Shown piece by piece: positions 51,417 through 60,480 of a stretch of 64,000 nucleotides of DNA. The notes beneath the pieces were generated by a model. That model had not been told where the DNA came from, searched no databases, and saw only the letters and a program-made list of their open reading frames with translations. Source of the DNA: Pseudomonas putida. Lineage in GTDB: Bacteria; Pseudomonadota; Gammaproteobacteria; Pseudomonadales; Pseudomonadaceae. Where the stretch lies: the NCBI RefSeq assembly GCF_028682455.1, contig NZ_JANHLD010000004.1, positions 682,001 through 746,000 of the forward strand, in the 5' to 3' direction. Numbering within the stretch: the first letter of the stretch is position 1; each line of letters opens with the position of its first letter. A program made the translations under genes and the position numbers.

Positions 51417-53762
51417 ATGTCCAAGCCTCATCGCAAGCGTACCGATACCTCACAGCCTGCTTCACCGGCCCGTCAATGGTTCTGGCCTGTACTGGCCGGC
51501 CTTGCCCTGCTGCTGAGCGTGATCGCCTGGATAATGGTCGATCAGTCGACACCCATGACCGCCGTGACCACGGCCGCGTCCCCGCCGACACCGGCACCGG
51601 TCGTAGCGCCGGCGAAGCTGGTCGATGAAGCCCAGTGCCAGGGCTGCCACCAGGCCCAGACCGATCACTGGAAAGGCTCGCATCACCAATTGGCCATGCA
51701 GGAGGCCACCGAGCAATCGGTGCTCGGCGATTTCGCCGACCGCCAGTTCAAGGCCGAGAACGAAACCACCCGGTTCTTTCGCCGGGACGAGCAGTTCTGG
51801 GTGAACACTGTCGGTGCCAATGGCAAGCCCAAGGACTTTCGCGTGGCCTATGCCTTTGGTGTCGAGCCCTTGCAGCAGTACCTGATCGACACCGGCGAGG
51901 GCCACCTCCAGGCCCTGGGCGTGGCGTGGGATACCCAGAAAAACCAGTGGTTTCACCTCTACCCGGGCCAGGGCGTGGACTTCAAGGACCCGCTGCACTG
52001 GAGCAAGCCACAGCAGAACGCCAACTTCATGTGCGTGGAATGTCACACCACCGGTTTCAAACGCAATTTCAACGCCGCCAGCGGAGCCTTCGAAAGCCAC
52101 TGGAACAGTCTCGGCGTAGGCTGCCAGGCCTGCCATGGCCCGGCGTCCAACCACCTGGAGTGGGCTGCCAAGCCGGGCAATCAGGCCAATGCCGGTTTCA
52201 GTCGCAGCACGCACCAGGGCGACAACATCAGCGAAGTGGAAACCTGTGCCCGCTGCCATGCTCGCCGCGCACCATTGGGGGACGGCTTTCACAACGACCG
52301 CCGCTTGATGGATGACTACCTGCCCAGCCGCCTGACCCGTGAGCTGTACGCCCTGGACGGCAAGATCAAGGACGAGGTGTTCGAGTACGGCGCCTTCACC
52401 CAGAGCAAGATGTTCGCCAAGGGGGTACGTTGCAGCAACTGCCATGATCCACACAGTACCCAGCTCAAGGCACCCGGCGATGGCGTGTGCCTGCAGTGCC
52501 ACAACACCGCTGGCAAAACCGCCATTGCCGGTGTCGATGGGGCGGGACTCAAGGCCAAGGACTACACCTCGGCCGAGCACCATCACCACACGCCTGGCCA
52601 GCCGGGATCGCAGTGTGTGGATTGCCACATGCCGGGCAAGTTCTACATGGTCAATGACTTTCGCCATGACCACGGCTTCAGCATTCCGGCACCGGCACAG
52701 GCCTTGAAGCTGGGTACCCCCGACGCGTGCCTGAGCTGCCACCAGTCCACCAAGGGGCAACAAGTCGCCGATCAGTTCCGCCTTTGGTATGGCAAGGACG
52801 GTGGCAGCACCTATGCCTCCAGCCTGGACCAGGTGCGCGCAGGCAAGCCAGGCGCGGTACAAGCCCTGCTCGAACAACTGCAAGGCAACGCACTGCCAGC
52901 CATTCGCCGCGCCACCTTGCTGGCGGAGCTTGCCAACTACCCCAGCGTACAAACCTTCAACGCCGCCACCCGCGACCTCAAGCACAAGGACGCGCAAGTG
53001 CGCCTGAGCGCACTTGAAGCCGTTGCCGCACTCCTGCCGCCGGAACAGCGCCAGGGCGTGCTGGCGCCCCTGCTGCGCGACCCGGTGCTGGCCGTGCGCA
53101 TCGCTGCCGCCTATGCCCTGTTACCGGCCCGCGCCGCGGGCCTGGGCAGCGACCAGGCGGCCTTCGACAAGGCGATCGACGAATACGAGCAGGTGCAGTT
53201 GAACCTGCTCGAGCGCGCCGAAGCCAATCTCAACCTGGCGCTGTTGTACCAGGCCAATGGCCGTGACGCCGAGGTGGAAAAATACTTGCGGATATCAATG
53301 CAGCGCGATGGTGATTTCTTGCCAGCGCGCGTAGCGCTGGTGCAGTGGCTGGACAGCCATGGTCGCAGCAGTGAAGCCCGCACCGTGCTGGATGAGGCGC
53401 TGGCACAGCATCCTGAAGCAGCCCTGCTGCACCAGGCCAATGGCCTGGCGCTGATTCGCCAGGGCCAACGCGAAGCCGCGCTCAAGTCATTGCACAAAGC
53501 CGTACAGCTGGAGCCGGACAACGCCGGCTACGCCTATGTGCTGGCCATTGCCCTGCATGACCAGGGGCAAGCAGCAAAAGCCCGCGAACAGCTCTGGCAC
53601 AGCCTGCAACAACAACCCTACAACCGCGACCTGCGCCTGGCCCTGATCCACTACCTGCAGGAAAACCAGCAACCCGCCGAGGCCAACAAGCTGCTCGAAG
53701 CATTGCGTGAGATCAACCCGCACGACCCGTTGCTGCAACCAAGGCCGGCCAACCGTGGCTGA
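51417..53762 (+). CDS. octaheme cytochrome c with HEAT-like and TPR tail
   Basis: 781 aa. An N-terminal membrane anchor (residues 20-41) is followed by eight CxxCH haem sites: CQGCH 74, CVECH 206, CQACH 236, CARCH 277, CSNCH 339, CLQCH 358, CVDCH 400, CLSCH 438. Residues about 475-580 look like HEAT repeats and 590-775 like TPRs (ANLNLALLYQANGRDAEVEK). Cytochrome c554-type spacing suggests electron transfer in the periplasm, anchored to the inner membrane. Starts 66 bp after the previous gene. It is unusual for a Pseudomonas to have an octaheme protein with such a tail; substrate unknown. Confidence 0.9.
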   Translation: MSKPHRKRTDTSQPASPARQWFWPVLAGLALLLSVIAWIMVDQSTPMTAVTTAASPPTPAPVVAPAKLVDEAQCQGCHQAQTDHWKGSHHQLAMQEATEQSVLGDFADRQFKAENETTRFFRRDEQFWVNTVGANGKPKDFRVAYAFGVEPLQQYLIDTGEGHLQALGVAWDTQKNQWFHLYPGQGVDFKDPLHWSKPQQNANFMCVECHTTGFKRNFNAASGAFESHWNSLGVGCQACHGPASNHLEWAAKPGNQANAGFSRSTHQGDNISEVETCARCHARRAPLGDGFHNDRRLMDDYLPSRLTRELYALDGKIKDEVFEYGAFTQSKMFAKGVRCSNCHDPHSTQLKAPGDGVCLQCHNTAGKTAIAGVDGAGLKAKDYTSAEHHHHTPGQPGSQCVDCHMPGKFYMVNDFRHDHGFSIPAPAQALKLGTPDACLSCHQSTKGQQVADQFRLWYGKDGGSTYASSLDQVRAGKPGAVQALLEQLQGNALPAIRRATLLAELANYPSVQTFNAATRDLKHKDAQVRLSALEAVAALLPPEQRQGVLAPLLRDPVLAVRIAAAYALLPARAAGLGSDQAAFDKAIDEYEQVQLNLLERAEANLNLALLYQANGRDAEVEKYLRISMQRDGDFLPARVALVQWLDSHGRSSEARTVLDEALAQHPEAALLHQANGLALIRQGQREAALKSLHKAVQLEPDNAGYAYVLAIALHDQGQAAKAREQLWHSLQQQPYNRDLRLALIHYLQENQQPAEANKLLEALREINPHDPLLQPRPANRG

Positions 53763-53764
53763 CC

Positions 53765-54451
53765 TCAGCCCGCGGCGGGCAACACGCTCAGCGGGTCGAG
53801 GGGCTTGCCGTTCTGGCGGATCTCGAAGTACAGCTGCACGCGGTCAGTGTCCAGGGAGCCTGCCTCGGCAATCTTCTGGCCCTTGCTGACCGTCTGCCCT
53901 TCCTTGACCAGCAACTTGCTGTTGTGGCCATAGACGCTGGCATGGGAGGGGCCGTGCTGAAGGATGATCAGGTTGCCGTAGCCGCGGATGTTCACCGCGA
54001 ACGCCACCTTGCCGCCCAGGCTGGCATACACCGGCTGGCCCTGGGTGGCAGCGATGCGGATGCCCTTGTTGAGTTTGTCTGCCGAGGAATATCGACCGAT
54101 CACCGCCCCCTCCAACGGCCATGCCCAGCCACGCAGGGTAACCTTGGTGGCCGGGGCCGCTGGCTTGCCCTTGCTGGCGGTAGAGGTGGCTGTGCGGTTG
54201 GTGGTTTTCGAGCCGCCAAAGCGAATGGTCTGACCGACGTTTACCGCATAAGGCGAACTGATGCCGTTGTAACGCGCCAGCTCCTTGAAATTCCAGCCAT
54301 GGCGCGTGGCAATCGAATACAAGGTGTCGCCACGCTTGACCTTGTATGCGCCGCTTACCACTTTATTGGCCGATGAGGCCGGGCCGGGAGAATTGGAACT
54401 GCACGCCGATATCGCCAGCACAAAGGCGATCAGAATTAACCTGAAAAACAC
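53765..54451 (-). CDS. LysM-LytM lipoprotein, degenerate amidase activator (NlpD/ActS-like)
   Basis: 228 aa. Lipoprotein signal with lipobox LAISACSS, LysM domain (YKVKRGDTLYSIATRHGWNF) and M23/LytM domain. The catalytic residues are lost: the HxGxD-type site reads NKGIRI and the HLH site reads VQLYFE, so it cannot bind zinc and is likely a cell-wall amidase activator rather than an enzyme. GTG start at 54451 preceded by AAGGAAGTG; an in-frame extension to 54517 is not plausible. Convergent with the cytochrome gene, with only 2 bp between the stops. Confidence 0.88.
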   Translation of the reverse strand: MFFRLILIAFVLAISACSSNSPGPASSANKVVSGAYKVKRGDTLYSIATRHGWNFKELARYNGISSPYAVNVGQTIRFGGSKTTNRTATSTASKGKPAAPATKVTLRGWAWPLEGAVIGRYSSADKLNKGIRIAATQGQPVYASLGGKVAFAVNIRGYGNLIILQHGPSHASVYGHNSKLLVKEGQTVSKGQKIAEAGSLDTDRVQLYFEIRQNGKPLDPLSVLPAAG

Positions 54452-54587
54452 ACCACTTCCTTTCCCGCAGGCGCCATGTTGAAGGCCGCTACTATAAAGC
54501 AGTCCGGTGCTTCGCACGGCATTGCCGGTAACGGAGTACCAAGCCTTCCAATATGCGATCAGGCTGTTCGATTTTCGTCTGGAAACG

Positions 54588-54625
54588 AAAAAGCCCGCGT
54601 CCTTTTCAGGACGCGGGCTTTTTCT
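54588..54625 (-). terminator. terminator after tRNA-Lys
   Basis: Perfect arms AAAAAGCCCGCGTCC (54588-54602) and GGACGCGGGCTTTTT (54609-54623). On the minus strand it follows the 3' end of tRNA-Lys by about 10 bp. Confidence 0.9.
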
Positions 54626-54634
54626 TACAGCGTA

Positions 54635-54710
54635 TGGTGGGTCGTGTAGGATTCGAACCTACGACCAATTGGTTAAAAGCCAACTGCTCTACCAACTGAG
54701 CTAACGACCC
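54635..54710 (-). tRNA. tRNA-Lys (anticodon TTT)
   Basis: 76 nt, GGGTCGTTAGCTCAGTTGGT to an encoded CCA, anticodon loop CTTTTAA, T-loop GGTTCGAATCC. This tRNA is a known integration site in P. aeruginosa (PAPI-1/pKLC102-like islands), but here its 3' end is followed directly by its terminator, so the site is unoccupied in this window. Confidence 0.97.
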
Positions 54711-54771
54711 GTTGGATGGCGCGTATAATACTGATTTCTAACAGGAAATCAACACCCCATCGCAAAATAAT

Positions 54772-55446
54772 TTAAAAATATCGTGTTGGATCTTCTACAC
54801 CCGCCGCCTTGAAGCCGTCGGCACGCAGGCGGCAGCTGTCACATTTGCCACATGCACGGCCTTCATCGTCGGCCTGATAGCAGGAAACGGTAAGACTGTA
54901 GTCCACACCACGGGCGATGCCAGCCTGGACGATCTGCGCCTTGCTCAGGTTCTGCAGTGGCGCCTGGATACGGAAGCCCTGCCCTTCGACACCGGCCTTG
55001 GTGGCCAGGTTGGCCATGCGTTCGAAAGCTTCGACGAACTCGGGACGGCAGTCGGGGTAGCCGGAATAGTCCACGGCGTTGACGCCGATGAAGATATCCC
55101 GTGCTTCCAGCACTTCAGCCCAGCCCAATGCCAGGGACAGGAACACGGTATTGCGTGCAGGCACGTAAGTGACCGGGATGCCTTCACTCGGCGACTCAGG
55201 TACATCGATGCTGCTGTCGGTCAAGGCCGAACCACCGATACCGTCCAGGTTCAGGCCGATGACCTTGTGCTCGACAACACCCAGGTCGCGGGCAACCCGC
55301 GCAGCGGCATCGAGTTCGGCACGATGGCGCTGGCCATAGTCGAAGCTCATGGTGTAACAGCTGTATCCCTCGGCCTTGGCCATGGCGACGACGGTGGCCG
55401 AATCCAGGCCACCGGACAACAGGATTACCGCACGTTTCTCAGTCAT
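54772..55446 (-). CDS. queC: 7-cyano-7-deazaguanine synthase
   Basis: 224 aa. PP-loop SGGLDSATVVA near the N-terminus and the zinc-binding CYQADDEGRACGKCDSCRLR at the C-terminus. Converts CDG to preQ0 in queuosine synthesis. Start at 55446 (MTEKRAVILL) because AGGAG is 8 nt upstream; an ATG three codons earlier is only 3 nt from it. Next to queE, as usual. Confidence 0.95.
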   Translation of the reverse strand: MTEKRAVILLSGGLDSATVVAMAKAEGYSCYTMSFDYGQRHRAELDAAARVARDLGVVEHKVIGLNLDGIGGSALTDSSIDVPESPSEGIPVTYVPARNTVFLSLALGWAEVLEARDIFIGVNAVDYSGYPDCRPEFVEAFERMANLATKAGVEGQGFRIQAPLQNLSKAQIVQAGIARGVDYSLTVSCYQADDEGRACGKCDSCRLRADGFKAAGVEDPTRYF

Positions 55447-55460
55447 TGCATTCACTCCTT

Positions 55461-56108
55461 TCAGCGTCCGGGCTCGTCATTCCAGAGCAGTTTGTGCAAC
55501 TGCATCTGCAAACGAACCGGCAAGTTGTCTGCCACGATCCAGTCGGCAAGGTCGGTGGCCCGCAGTTCGTGATGGCTTGGCGAAAACAGCACCTCACCCG
55601 CGCGCTTGTCCAACCCGTACTGGATCAGCTTCGACACCGCCCAGTCATAGTCTTCCCTCGAGCAGAGGACGAACTTGACCTGATCGTTGGCGGTCAGCAG
55701 TTCGATGTTCTCGTAGCGATTGCGGGCAACTTCCTTGGAGCCTGGGGTCTTGAGGTCGAGCACACGGCTTACCCGCGGGTCGACCTTGGAAATATCCAGG
55801 GCGCCGCTGGTCTCCAGCGACACTTCGTACCCGGCGTCGCAGAGCTGTTGCAGCAAAGGAATGGCATTGGGCTGGGCCAACGGTTCACCACCGGTGACAC
55901 AGACGTAGCGCGGCTTGAAGCCGGCGACTTGCTCGATGATCGAGTCAAGCGTGCGCACAGTGCCGCCACTGAAAGCGTATTCGCTGTCGCAATACTGGCA
56001 GCGCAGCGGGCAGCCGGTGAGGCGGACAAATACCGTGGGCAGGCCAGCGGTACGCGTTTCACCCTGCAAAGAGTAAAAAACTTCGGTAATACGTAATGTG
56101 TCTTGCAT
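55461..56108 (-). CDS. queE: 7-carboxy-7-deazaguanine synthase
   Basis: 215 aa radical SAM enzyme: iron-sulfur motif GCPLRCQYCDSEYAF near the N-terminus, after LRITEVFYSLQGE. Converts CPH4 to CDG. Start at 56108 (MQDTLRITEVF); a GTG three codons upstream is possible. Lies 14 bp before queC. Confidence 0.95.
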   Translation of the reverse strand: MQDTLRITEVFYSLQGETRTAGLPTVFVRLTGCPLRCQYCDSEYAFSGGTVRTLDSIIEQVAGFKPRYVCVTGGEPLAQPNAIPLLQQLCDAGYEVSLETSGALDISKVDPRVSRVLDLKTPGSKEVARNRYENIELLTANDQVKFVLCSREDYDWAVSKLIQYGLDKRAGEVLFSPSHHELRATDLADWIVADNLPVRLQMQLHKLLWNDEPGR

Positions 56109-56225
56109 AGTCGCCACGGGCGTAACAGCTAAACAGGCTGTCCGCCTCCGTCAGGCACCGCTGAAAACCCGTCATCGCGTAGTTCACAGCAGCGTAGATC
56201 AATAAAAGGGCAGAGATTCTAACGA

Positions 56226-56253
56226 AAAAACCCGCGACTAGCGCGGGTTTCTT
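56226..56253 (-). terminator. terminator after the tol-pal operon
   Basis: AACCCGCG (56229-56236) and CGCGGGTT (56242-56249) with TTTTTTCG on the minus strand, 15 bp past the cpoB stop. Ends the tolQRAB-pal-cpoB transcript. Confidence 0.88.
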
Positions 56254-56267
56254 TGTAAACGACCGGT

Positions 56268-57083
56268 TTAGAGCTTTTGCAGGTCGCGCTGGGCCAGTTG
56301 TGCGGCAGAGGTACCCGGGTATTGGGTAACCACCTGCTGCAAGATGCCCTTGACGCGGTCAGTATGACCCAGGCGGCGCTCTACGTCGGCCAGCTTGTAC
56401 AGTGAATCCGGCACCTTGTTGTGCTTGGGATACAGCTGGCTGACCTTGGCGAAGGCTTGCCCGGCGGCTTGCAGGTCGCCCTTGGCCAGGTTGACTTCAC
56501 CGAGCCAGTACTGGGCATTGCCGGCGTACTGGCTGTTCGGGTACTTGCGCAGGAAGGCGTTGAACGCCTGGCTGGCCTTGTCGAAGTCCTTGGCTTTGAT
56601 CAGGTCGAAAGCAGCGTCGTAATAGAGCTTCTCTTTGGCCGGATCACCAGGTTCGCTACTGGCTGCAGGTTGTTGCGCGGCGGCAGCACCTGCAGCGGCA
56701 CCGGCGGCTGCGCCACCGGTTGCGGAGTTCTCGGGAGCTGCGGCAGGAGCACCGCCAGTTCCAATACGCCGATCCAGGTCCTGGTATCGCTCCAGGCTTT
56801 CCTGTTTCATGCGCGCAACATCGTTTTGCAGCTCTTCGATGATGCCTTGTTGACGCGACAGCTGATCCTGCATCTGCTGCAGTTGCATGAACAGCTGACC
56901 CTGCGCCGAGGCAGGGGCCGTAACCCCTCCCCCGGCGTAGGCGCCGTTCGTACCATAACCCGCAGGTGGATAGCTGCTTGCGCCGCTATAGCCTGCGTTG
57001 TCATCAACAACAGGAACCTCAGCCAATGCCACGAGTGGCAGGCTGAGCGCCAGGACGGTTACAGCACGACGGCACATTCGCAT
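56268..57083 (-). CDS. cpoB: cell division coordinator CpoB (YbgF)
   Basis: 271 aa. Signal peptide (ending VALA-EV), trimerising coiled coil (QMQDQLSRQQGIIEELQNDV), an Ala/Pro-rich linker and TPRs (YYDAAFDLIKAKDFDKASQA). Couples peptidoglycan synthesis with Tol-Pal constriction in the periplasm. Last gene of the operon, 6 bp after pal. Confidence 0.95.
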   Translation of the reverse strand: MRMCRRAVTVLALSLPLVALAEVPVVDDNAGYSGASSYPPAGYGTNGAYAGGGVTAPASAQGQLFMQLQQMQDQLSRQQGIIEELQNDVARMKQESLERYQDLDRRIGTGGAPAAAPENSATGGAAAGAAAGAAAAQQPAASSEPGDPAKEKLYYDAAFDLIKAKDFDKASQAFNAFLRKYPNSQYAGNAQYWLGEVNLAKGDLQAAGQAFAKVSQLYPKHNKVPDSLYKLADVERRLGHTDRVKGILQQVVTQYPGTSAAQLAQRDLQKL

Positions 57084-57089
57084 ATCGAA

Positions 57090-57587
57090 TTACTTACGCA
57101 GTTCGACGCGACGGTTCTGAGCCCAGGACTGCTCGTCGTTGCCGGTGGCAACTGGACGCTCTTCGCCGTAGGAAACCAGTTCCAGTTGGGCAGGAGAAAC
57201 GCCTTGCAGTACCAGGTAGCGCTGAACGGCTTTCGCACGACGCTCGCCCAGAGCCATGTTGTATTCGCGAGTACCACGCTCGTCGGTGTTACCTTCCAGC
57301 ACGACGCGAGCGCCGTTGCCTTTCAGGTCCTTGGCATGAACGTCCAGAGCGCGCATGGCTTCTGGCTTCAGGTCCGAGCTGTCGTATTCGAAGTAGAAGG
57401 TGGTGATTGCGCGCAGAGCAGCTTCTTCGCTCAGGCTGCCGTCGACAGCGCCAGTGTTGGCACCGTAGCCAGCGTTAGGATCAACAGCGCCTTGACCAGC
57501 GTCGTCGCCGCCTTTGGAAGAGCAACCTACGGCCACGGCCATGGCCAGAGCCAGCGCAGCAAACTTACCAAACTTCAGCATTTCCAT
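57090..57587 (-). CDS. pal: peptidoglycan-associated lipoprotein Pal (OprL)
   Basis: 165 aa. Lipobox AMAVAVGCSSKGG and the OmpA-like C-terminal domain with TTFYFEYDSSDLKPEA, LEGNTDERGTREYN and LGERRAKAV. Anchors the outer membrane to peptidoglycan and is retrieved by TolB. Start at 57587 (MEMLKFGKFAAL), as in other Pseudomonas. Confidence 0.97.
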   Translation of the reverse strand: MEMLKFGKFAALALAMAVAVGCSSKGGDDAGQGAVDPNAGYGANTGAVDGSLSEEAALRAITTFYFEYDSSDLKPEAMRALDVHAKDLKGNGARVVLEGNTDERGTREYNMALGERRAKAVQRYLVLQGVSPAQLELVSYGEERPVATGNDEQSWAQNRRVELRK

Positions 57588-57639
57588 CGTGAAACTCCTA
57601 ATGAACCCCAATGTGTTAAGTAAAACGTAAAGCGCCGCG

Positions 57640-58941
57640 TCAGTTCAGGTAAGGGGACCAGGACGGTTCTCTGACTTCGCCTTGAGCGGTAGGAAGCGGG
57701 AGCCTCACGCGTCCGTTGAGAGAGACGAGCATCAAGACTCCCCGGCCCTGCTGGCGGGTGGCGTAGATTAGCATGGTGCCGTTAGGCGCAACAGTGGGGG
57801 ACTCATCAAGACTTGTTTCAGAGAGAATCTTTACACTGCCACGTTGCAAATCTTGCGCAGCCACTTTGAAGTTGGTGAAACCTTGTTGGCGATGAATCAT
57901 CACCAAGGTCTTTTCATCCGCCGACAGTTTAGGGTTGGCGTTGTAGTTACCAACGAAAGTTACACGTTCAGCACCGCCACCCGAAACATTGGTTTTATAG
58001 ATCTGCGGCTTGCCGCCACGGTCGGAGGTGAAGTAGATGGTCGAACCATCCTTGCCCCAGAACGGTTCGGTGTTGATGCCAGGACCTGCAGTGACGCGCG
58101 ACAGCTGACGCGAGCCCATGTTCATCACGTAGATGTCCGGGTTGCCGTCCTTGGACAGTACGAACGCCAGGCGCGAACCATCCGGCGACCAGGCCGGTGC
58201 ACCGTTGAGGCCTTCGAAGTTGGTGATCTGCTCGCGACGACCCGTATCGATGTGCTGAACGAAGATGCGTGGACGCTTCTGCTCGAACGACACATAGGCA
58301 ATGCGCTTGCCATCGGGTGCAAAGCGGGGCGACAGGATCGGCTCACGCGATTGCAGCAGGGTCACTGCGCGCGCACCATCGTAGTCCGAACGCTGCAGGG
58401 TGTAGCGGGTGTTGTTGGTGGAGAATCGCTCGGCGGTCACGTACAGCATGCGGGTAGAGAACGCACCCTTGATGCCGGTGAGTTTCTCGAACGACTGGTC
58501 GGCGATGTAGTGCGACATGTCGCGCAGCTGATCGACGCTGCCCGAGACGCTGCCGGTCAGCACTTGCTGCTCGGTTGCTACGTTGAACAGGGCGTACTGC
58601 ACCTGCAGGCGACCGCCCGCTGGCACGATGCTGCCGACCATCACGTACTGGGCACCCAGGGCTTTCCAGTCGCGGAAGATCACTTCGCTGGCCTGGCTTG
58701 GCTGGCTGATCATGTTCTGGCGCGGGATGGGCGAGTAATAACCGGAGTTGCGCAGGTCATTACCGATGATGTCAGCCATGTCTTCCGGCAGTACGCTACC
58801 GCCCTGCAGACCGAACGGCACGACCGCGATAGGCGTTGCCCGGTCACTGCCACTGGTGACCAGAATGTTCTTTTCCTCTGCCATGGCGATCCCTGCTGCG
58901 CAGCAGAGAACGACCAGCAGTCCTCGAAGAAGTTTAATCAC
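57640..58941 (-). CDS. tolB: Tol-Pal system protein TolB
   Basis: 433 aa. Signal peptide (ending GIAMA-EE), an N-terminal alpha/beta domain and the six-bladed beta-propeller with repeated PDGxxIAYVSF, SPDGSRLAFVLSKDGNPDIY and KDGSTIYFTSDRGGKPQIY. Periplasmic, binds Pal and TolA. Its ATG overlaps the stop of tolA (ATGA). Confidence 0.97.
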   Translation of the reverse strand: MIKLLRGLLVVLCCAAGIAMAEEKNILVTSGSDRATPIAVVPFGLQGGSVLPEDMADIIGNDLRNSGYYSPIPRQNMISQPSQASEVIFRDWKALGAQYVMVGSIVPAGGRLQVQYALFNVATEQQVLTGSVSGSVDQLRDMSHYIADQSFEKLTGIKGAFSTRMLYVTAERFSTNNTRYTLQRSDYDGARAVTLLQSREPILSPRFAPDGKRIAYVSFEQKRPRIFVQHIDTGRREQITNFEGLNGAPAWSPDGSRLAFVLSKDGNPDIYVMNMGSRQLSRVTAGPGINTEPFWGKDGSTIYFTSDRGGKPQIYKTNVSGGGAERVTFVGNYNANPKLSADEKTLVMIHRQQGFTNFKVAAQDLQRGSVKILSETSLDESPTVAPNGTMLIYATRQQGRGVLMLVSLNGRVRLPLPTAQGEVREPSWSPYLN

Positions 58942-60014
58942 AAGGCTAGATCCTCAGGTGTGAATGTCATCTTGAATGAACGATAGGGATTGAATTCGCT
59001 CGGTTTCAAACCCTGCATTTCGGTCAGACGGCCAATGTTCTTGACCGCGGCAACAGCCGAGCTGTCAAACGGACCATCGCCACTGGAGCGGGCTACGCTC
59101 ACCGAGGTAATGGTGCCATCGGGCAACATGCCGATCTGCAGAACCACCGTCATGTTCTTGCGCGCAGAAGGTGGACGTGCCCAGCCCTCGGCCGCACGTG
59201 CACGGATCAGGTCGTCGAAATCGCCGGCTACCTGGTCGCCCTGCTCGTCAGCCAGGGCCTGCTGCCGTTCGGTGGTGTCCGACAGAAGCTCGGCCAGGGC
59301 CTGGGCTTTCTTGTCTTCCGCCGCCTTGCGGGCTGCATCCTGTGCCTTCTTCTTGGCCGCATCAGCTGCGGCTTTCTTCTTGGCGTCCTCGGCGGCTTTT
59401 TTCTTCGCCTCTTCAGCCGCTGTTTTTTTCTTCGCATCCTCGGCCGCCTTCTTCTTGGCGTCCTCGGCAGCTTTCTTCTTGGCTTCTTCAGCCGCTTGTT
59501 TCTTGGCCTCTTCGTCAGCCTTTTTCTTGGCTTCTTCCTCGGCCTTCTTCTTGGCGATATCGGCCTGTTGCTTTTCAGCGGCCTTCTTCGCTTCTTCGGC
59601 TTTCTTGGCCTCGGCGGTTTTCTTCGCCTCGTCGGCCTTCTTCGCTTCCTCGGCTTTCTTCGCTTCGGCAGCCTCACGGGCCTCTTCGGCCTTTTGAGCA
59701 GCCTCTTCCTTCTTTTGTTCCGCAGCCTTCACAGCCTGCTGCTCGACCTTCTTTTGCTCCATCTGCTCTTCTTCGGTTTGACGCGAAGCAGTCTTCTTGG
59801 CTTCCCCGGCAATCTTCTGATTGGTCTGGGTGGTGGCCTGACTCTTGGACTTGAGCTGGTACAGGGTTGCCTGGACGATAGGCTTGGCCGGCGGCAGTTC
59901 AGGGGTCATGGCAAAGCTGACGAACAGCATGCCGAACACCAGGACGTGCAGCGCAATGGCCCAGACACTGGGCCAGAAATAGCTTTCCGAGGCGGATGGC
60001 TCTCGCTGTTGCAT
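58938..60014 (-). CDS. tolA: Tol-Pal energy transducer TolA
   Basis: 358 aa. One N-terminal membrane helix (residues about 12-32), a very long Lys/Ala/Glu-rich helical domain (about 80-260, with KKAEEAKKAD-type repeats) and a C-terminal globular domain with PDGTITSVSVARSSGDGPFD. Spans the periplasm and transmits the proton motive force to Pal. The repeats explain the compressed base composition here. Confidence 0.96.
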   Translation of the reverse strand: MQQREPSASESYFWPSVWAIALHVLVFGMLFVSFAMTPELPPAKPIVQATLYQLKSKSQATTQTNQKIAGEAKKTASRQTEEEQMEQKKVEQQAVKAAEQKKEEAAQKAEEAREAAEAKKAEEAKKADEAKKTAEAKKAEEAKKAAEKQQADIAKKKAEEEAKKKADEEAKKQAAEEAKKKAAEDAKKKAAEDAKKKTAAEEAKKKAAEDAKKKAAADAAKKKAQDAARKAAEDKKAQALAELLSDTTERQQALADEQGDQVAGDFDDLIRARAAEGWARPPSARKNMTVVLQIGMLPDGTITSVSVARSSGDGPFDSSAVAAVKNIGRLTEMQGLKPSEFNPYRSFKMTFTPEDLAL

Positions 60015-60466
60015 CAGGGCGCCTCGGTAATCAGGCCAACGTTACCGACACCTGCCTTCTGCAACCCGCCCATGGCACCCATGACCGCGCCGTAGTCAAC
60101 CGACTTGTCGCCACGGATGAATACCTGGGTCTGCTTACCCTGGTCACGTCCGGCGGCAATGATCTTGGTCACGGCGTCGGTCATTTGCGGCAAGGTCATG
60201 GCCTTGTCCATCTGCTTGTCGGTGTCGACTTCACTGCCAAGGTTCCAGTAGTAGGTCTTGTCAGCCTTGATCGAAATGGTCAGGACCTGGACGTTGTTGT
60301 CCTGCGGCAAGGCTTCGCTGGAAACCTTGGGCAGGTCGACCTTCACGCCCTGGTTGAGCATCGGTGCGGTCACCATGAAAATGACCAGCAGTACCAACAT
60401 CACGTCGATGTATGGCACCACGTTCATCTCGGCGACCGGCTTGCGTTTGTGGCGAACTCGGGCCAT
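60014..60466 (-). CDS. tolR: Tol-Pal system protein TolR
   Basis: 150 aa, ExbD family. Start MARVRHKRKPVAEMNVVPYI, then the membrane helix with the proton-path Asp (DVMLVLLVIFMVTAPML). Overlaps tolA by 1 bp. Works with TolQ as the inner-membrane motor. Confidence 0.97.
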   Translation of the reverse strand: MARVRHKRKPVAEMNVVPYIDVMLVLLVIFMVTAPMLNQGVKVDLPKVSSEALPQDNNVQVLTISIKADKTYYWNLGSEVDTDKQMDKAMTLPQMTDAVTKIIAAGRDQGKQTQVFIRGDKSVDYGAVMGAMGGLQKAGVGNVGLITEAP

Positions 60467-60480
60467 GGGCTTTTACCTGA

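Noticed and set aside
54635..54710. Second island at tRNA-Lys
   Set aside because: tRNA-Lys is a known island site in P. aeruginosa, but here its 3' end is followed directly by its terminator and I see no second copy of the tRNA 3' end elsewhere in the window.
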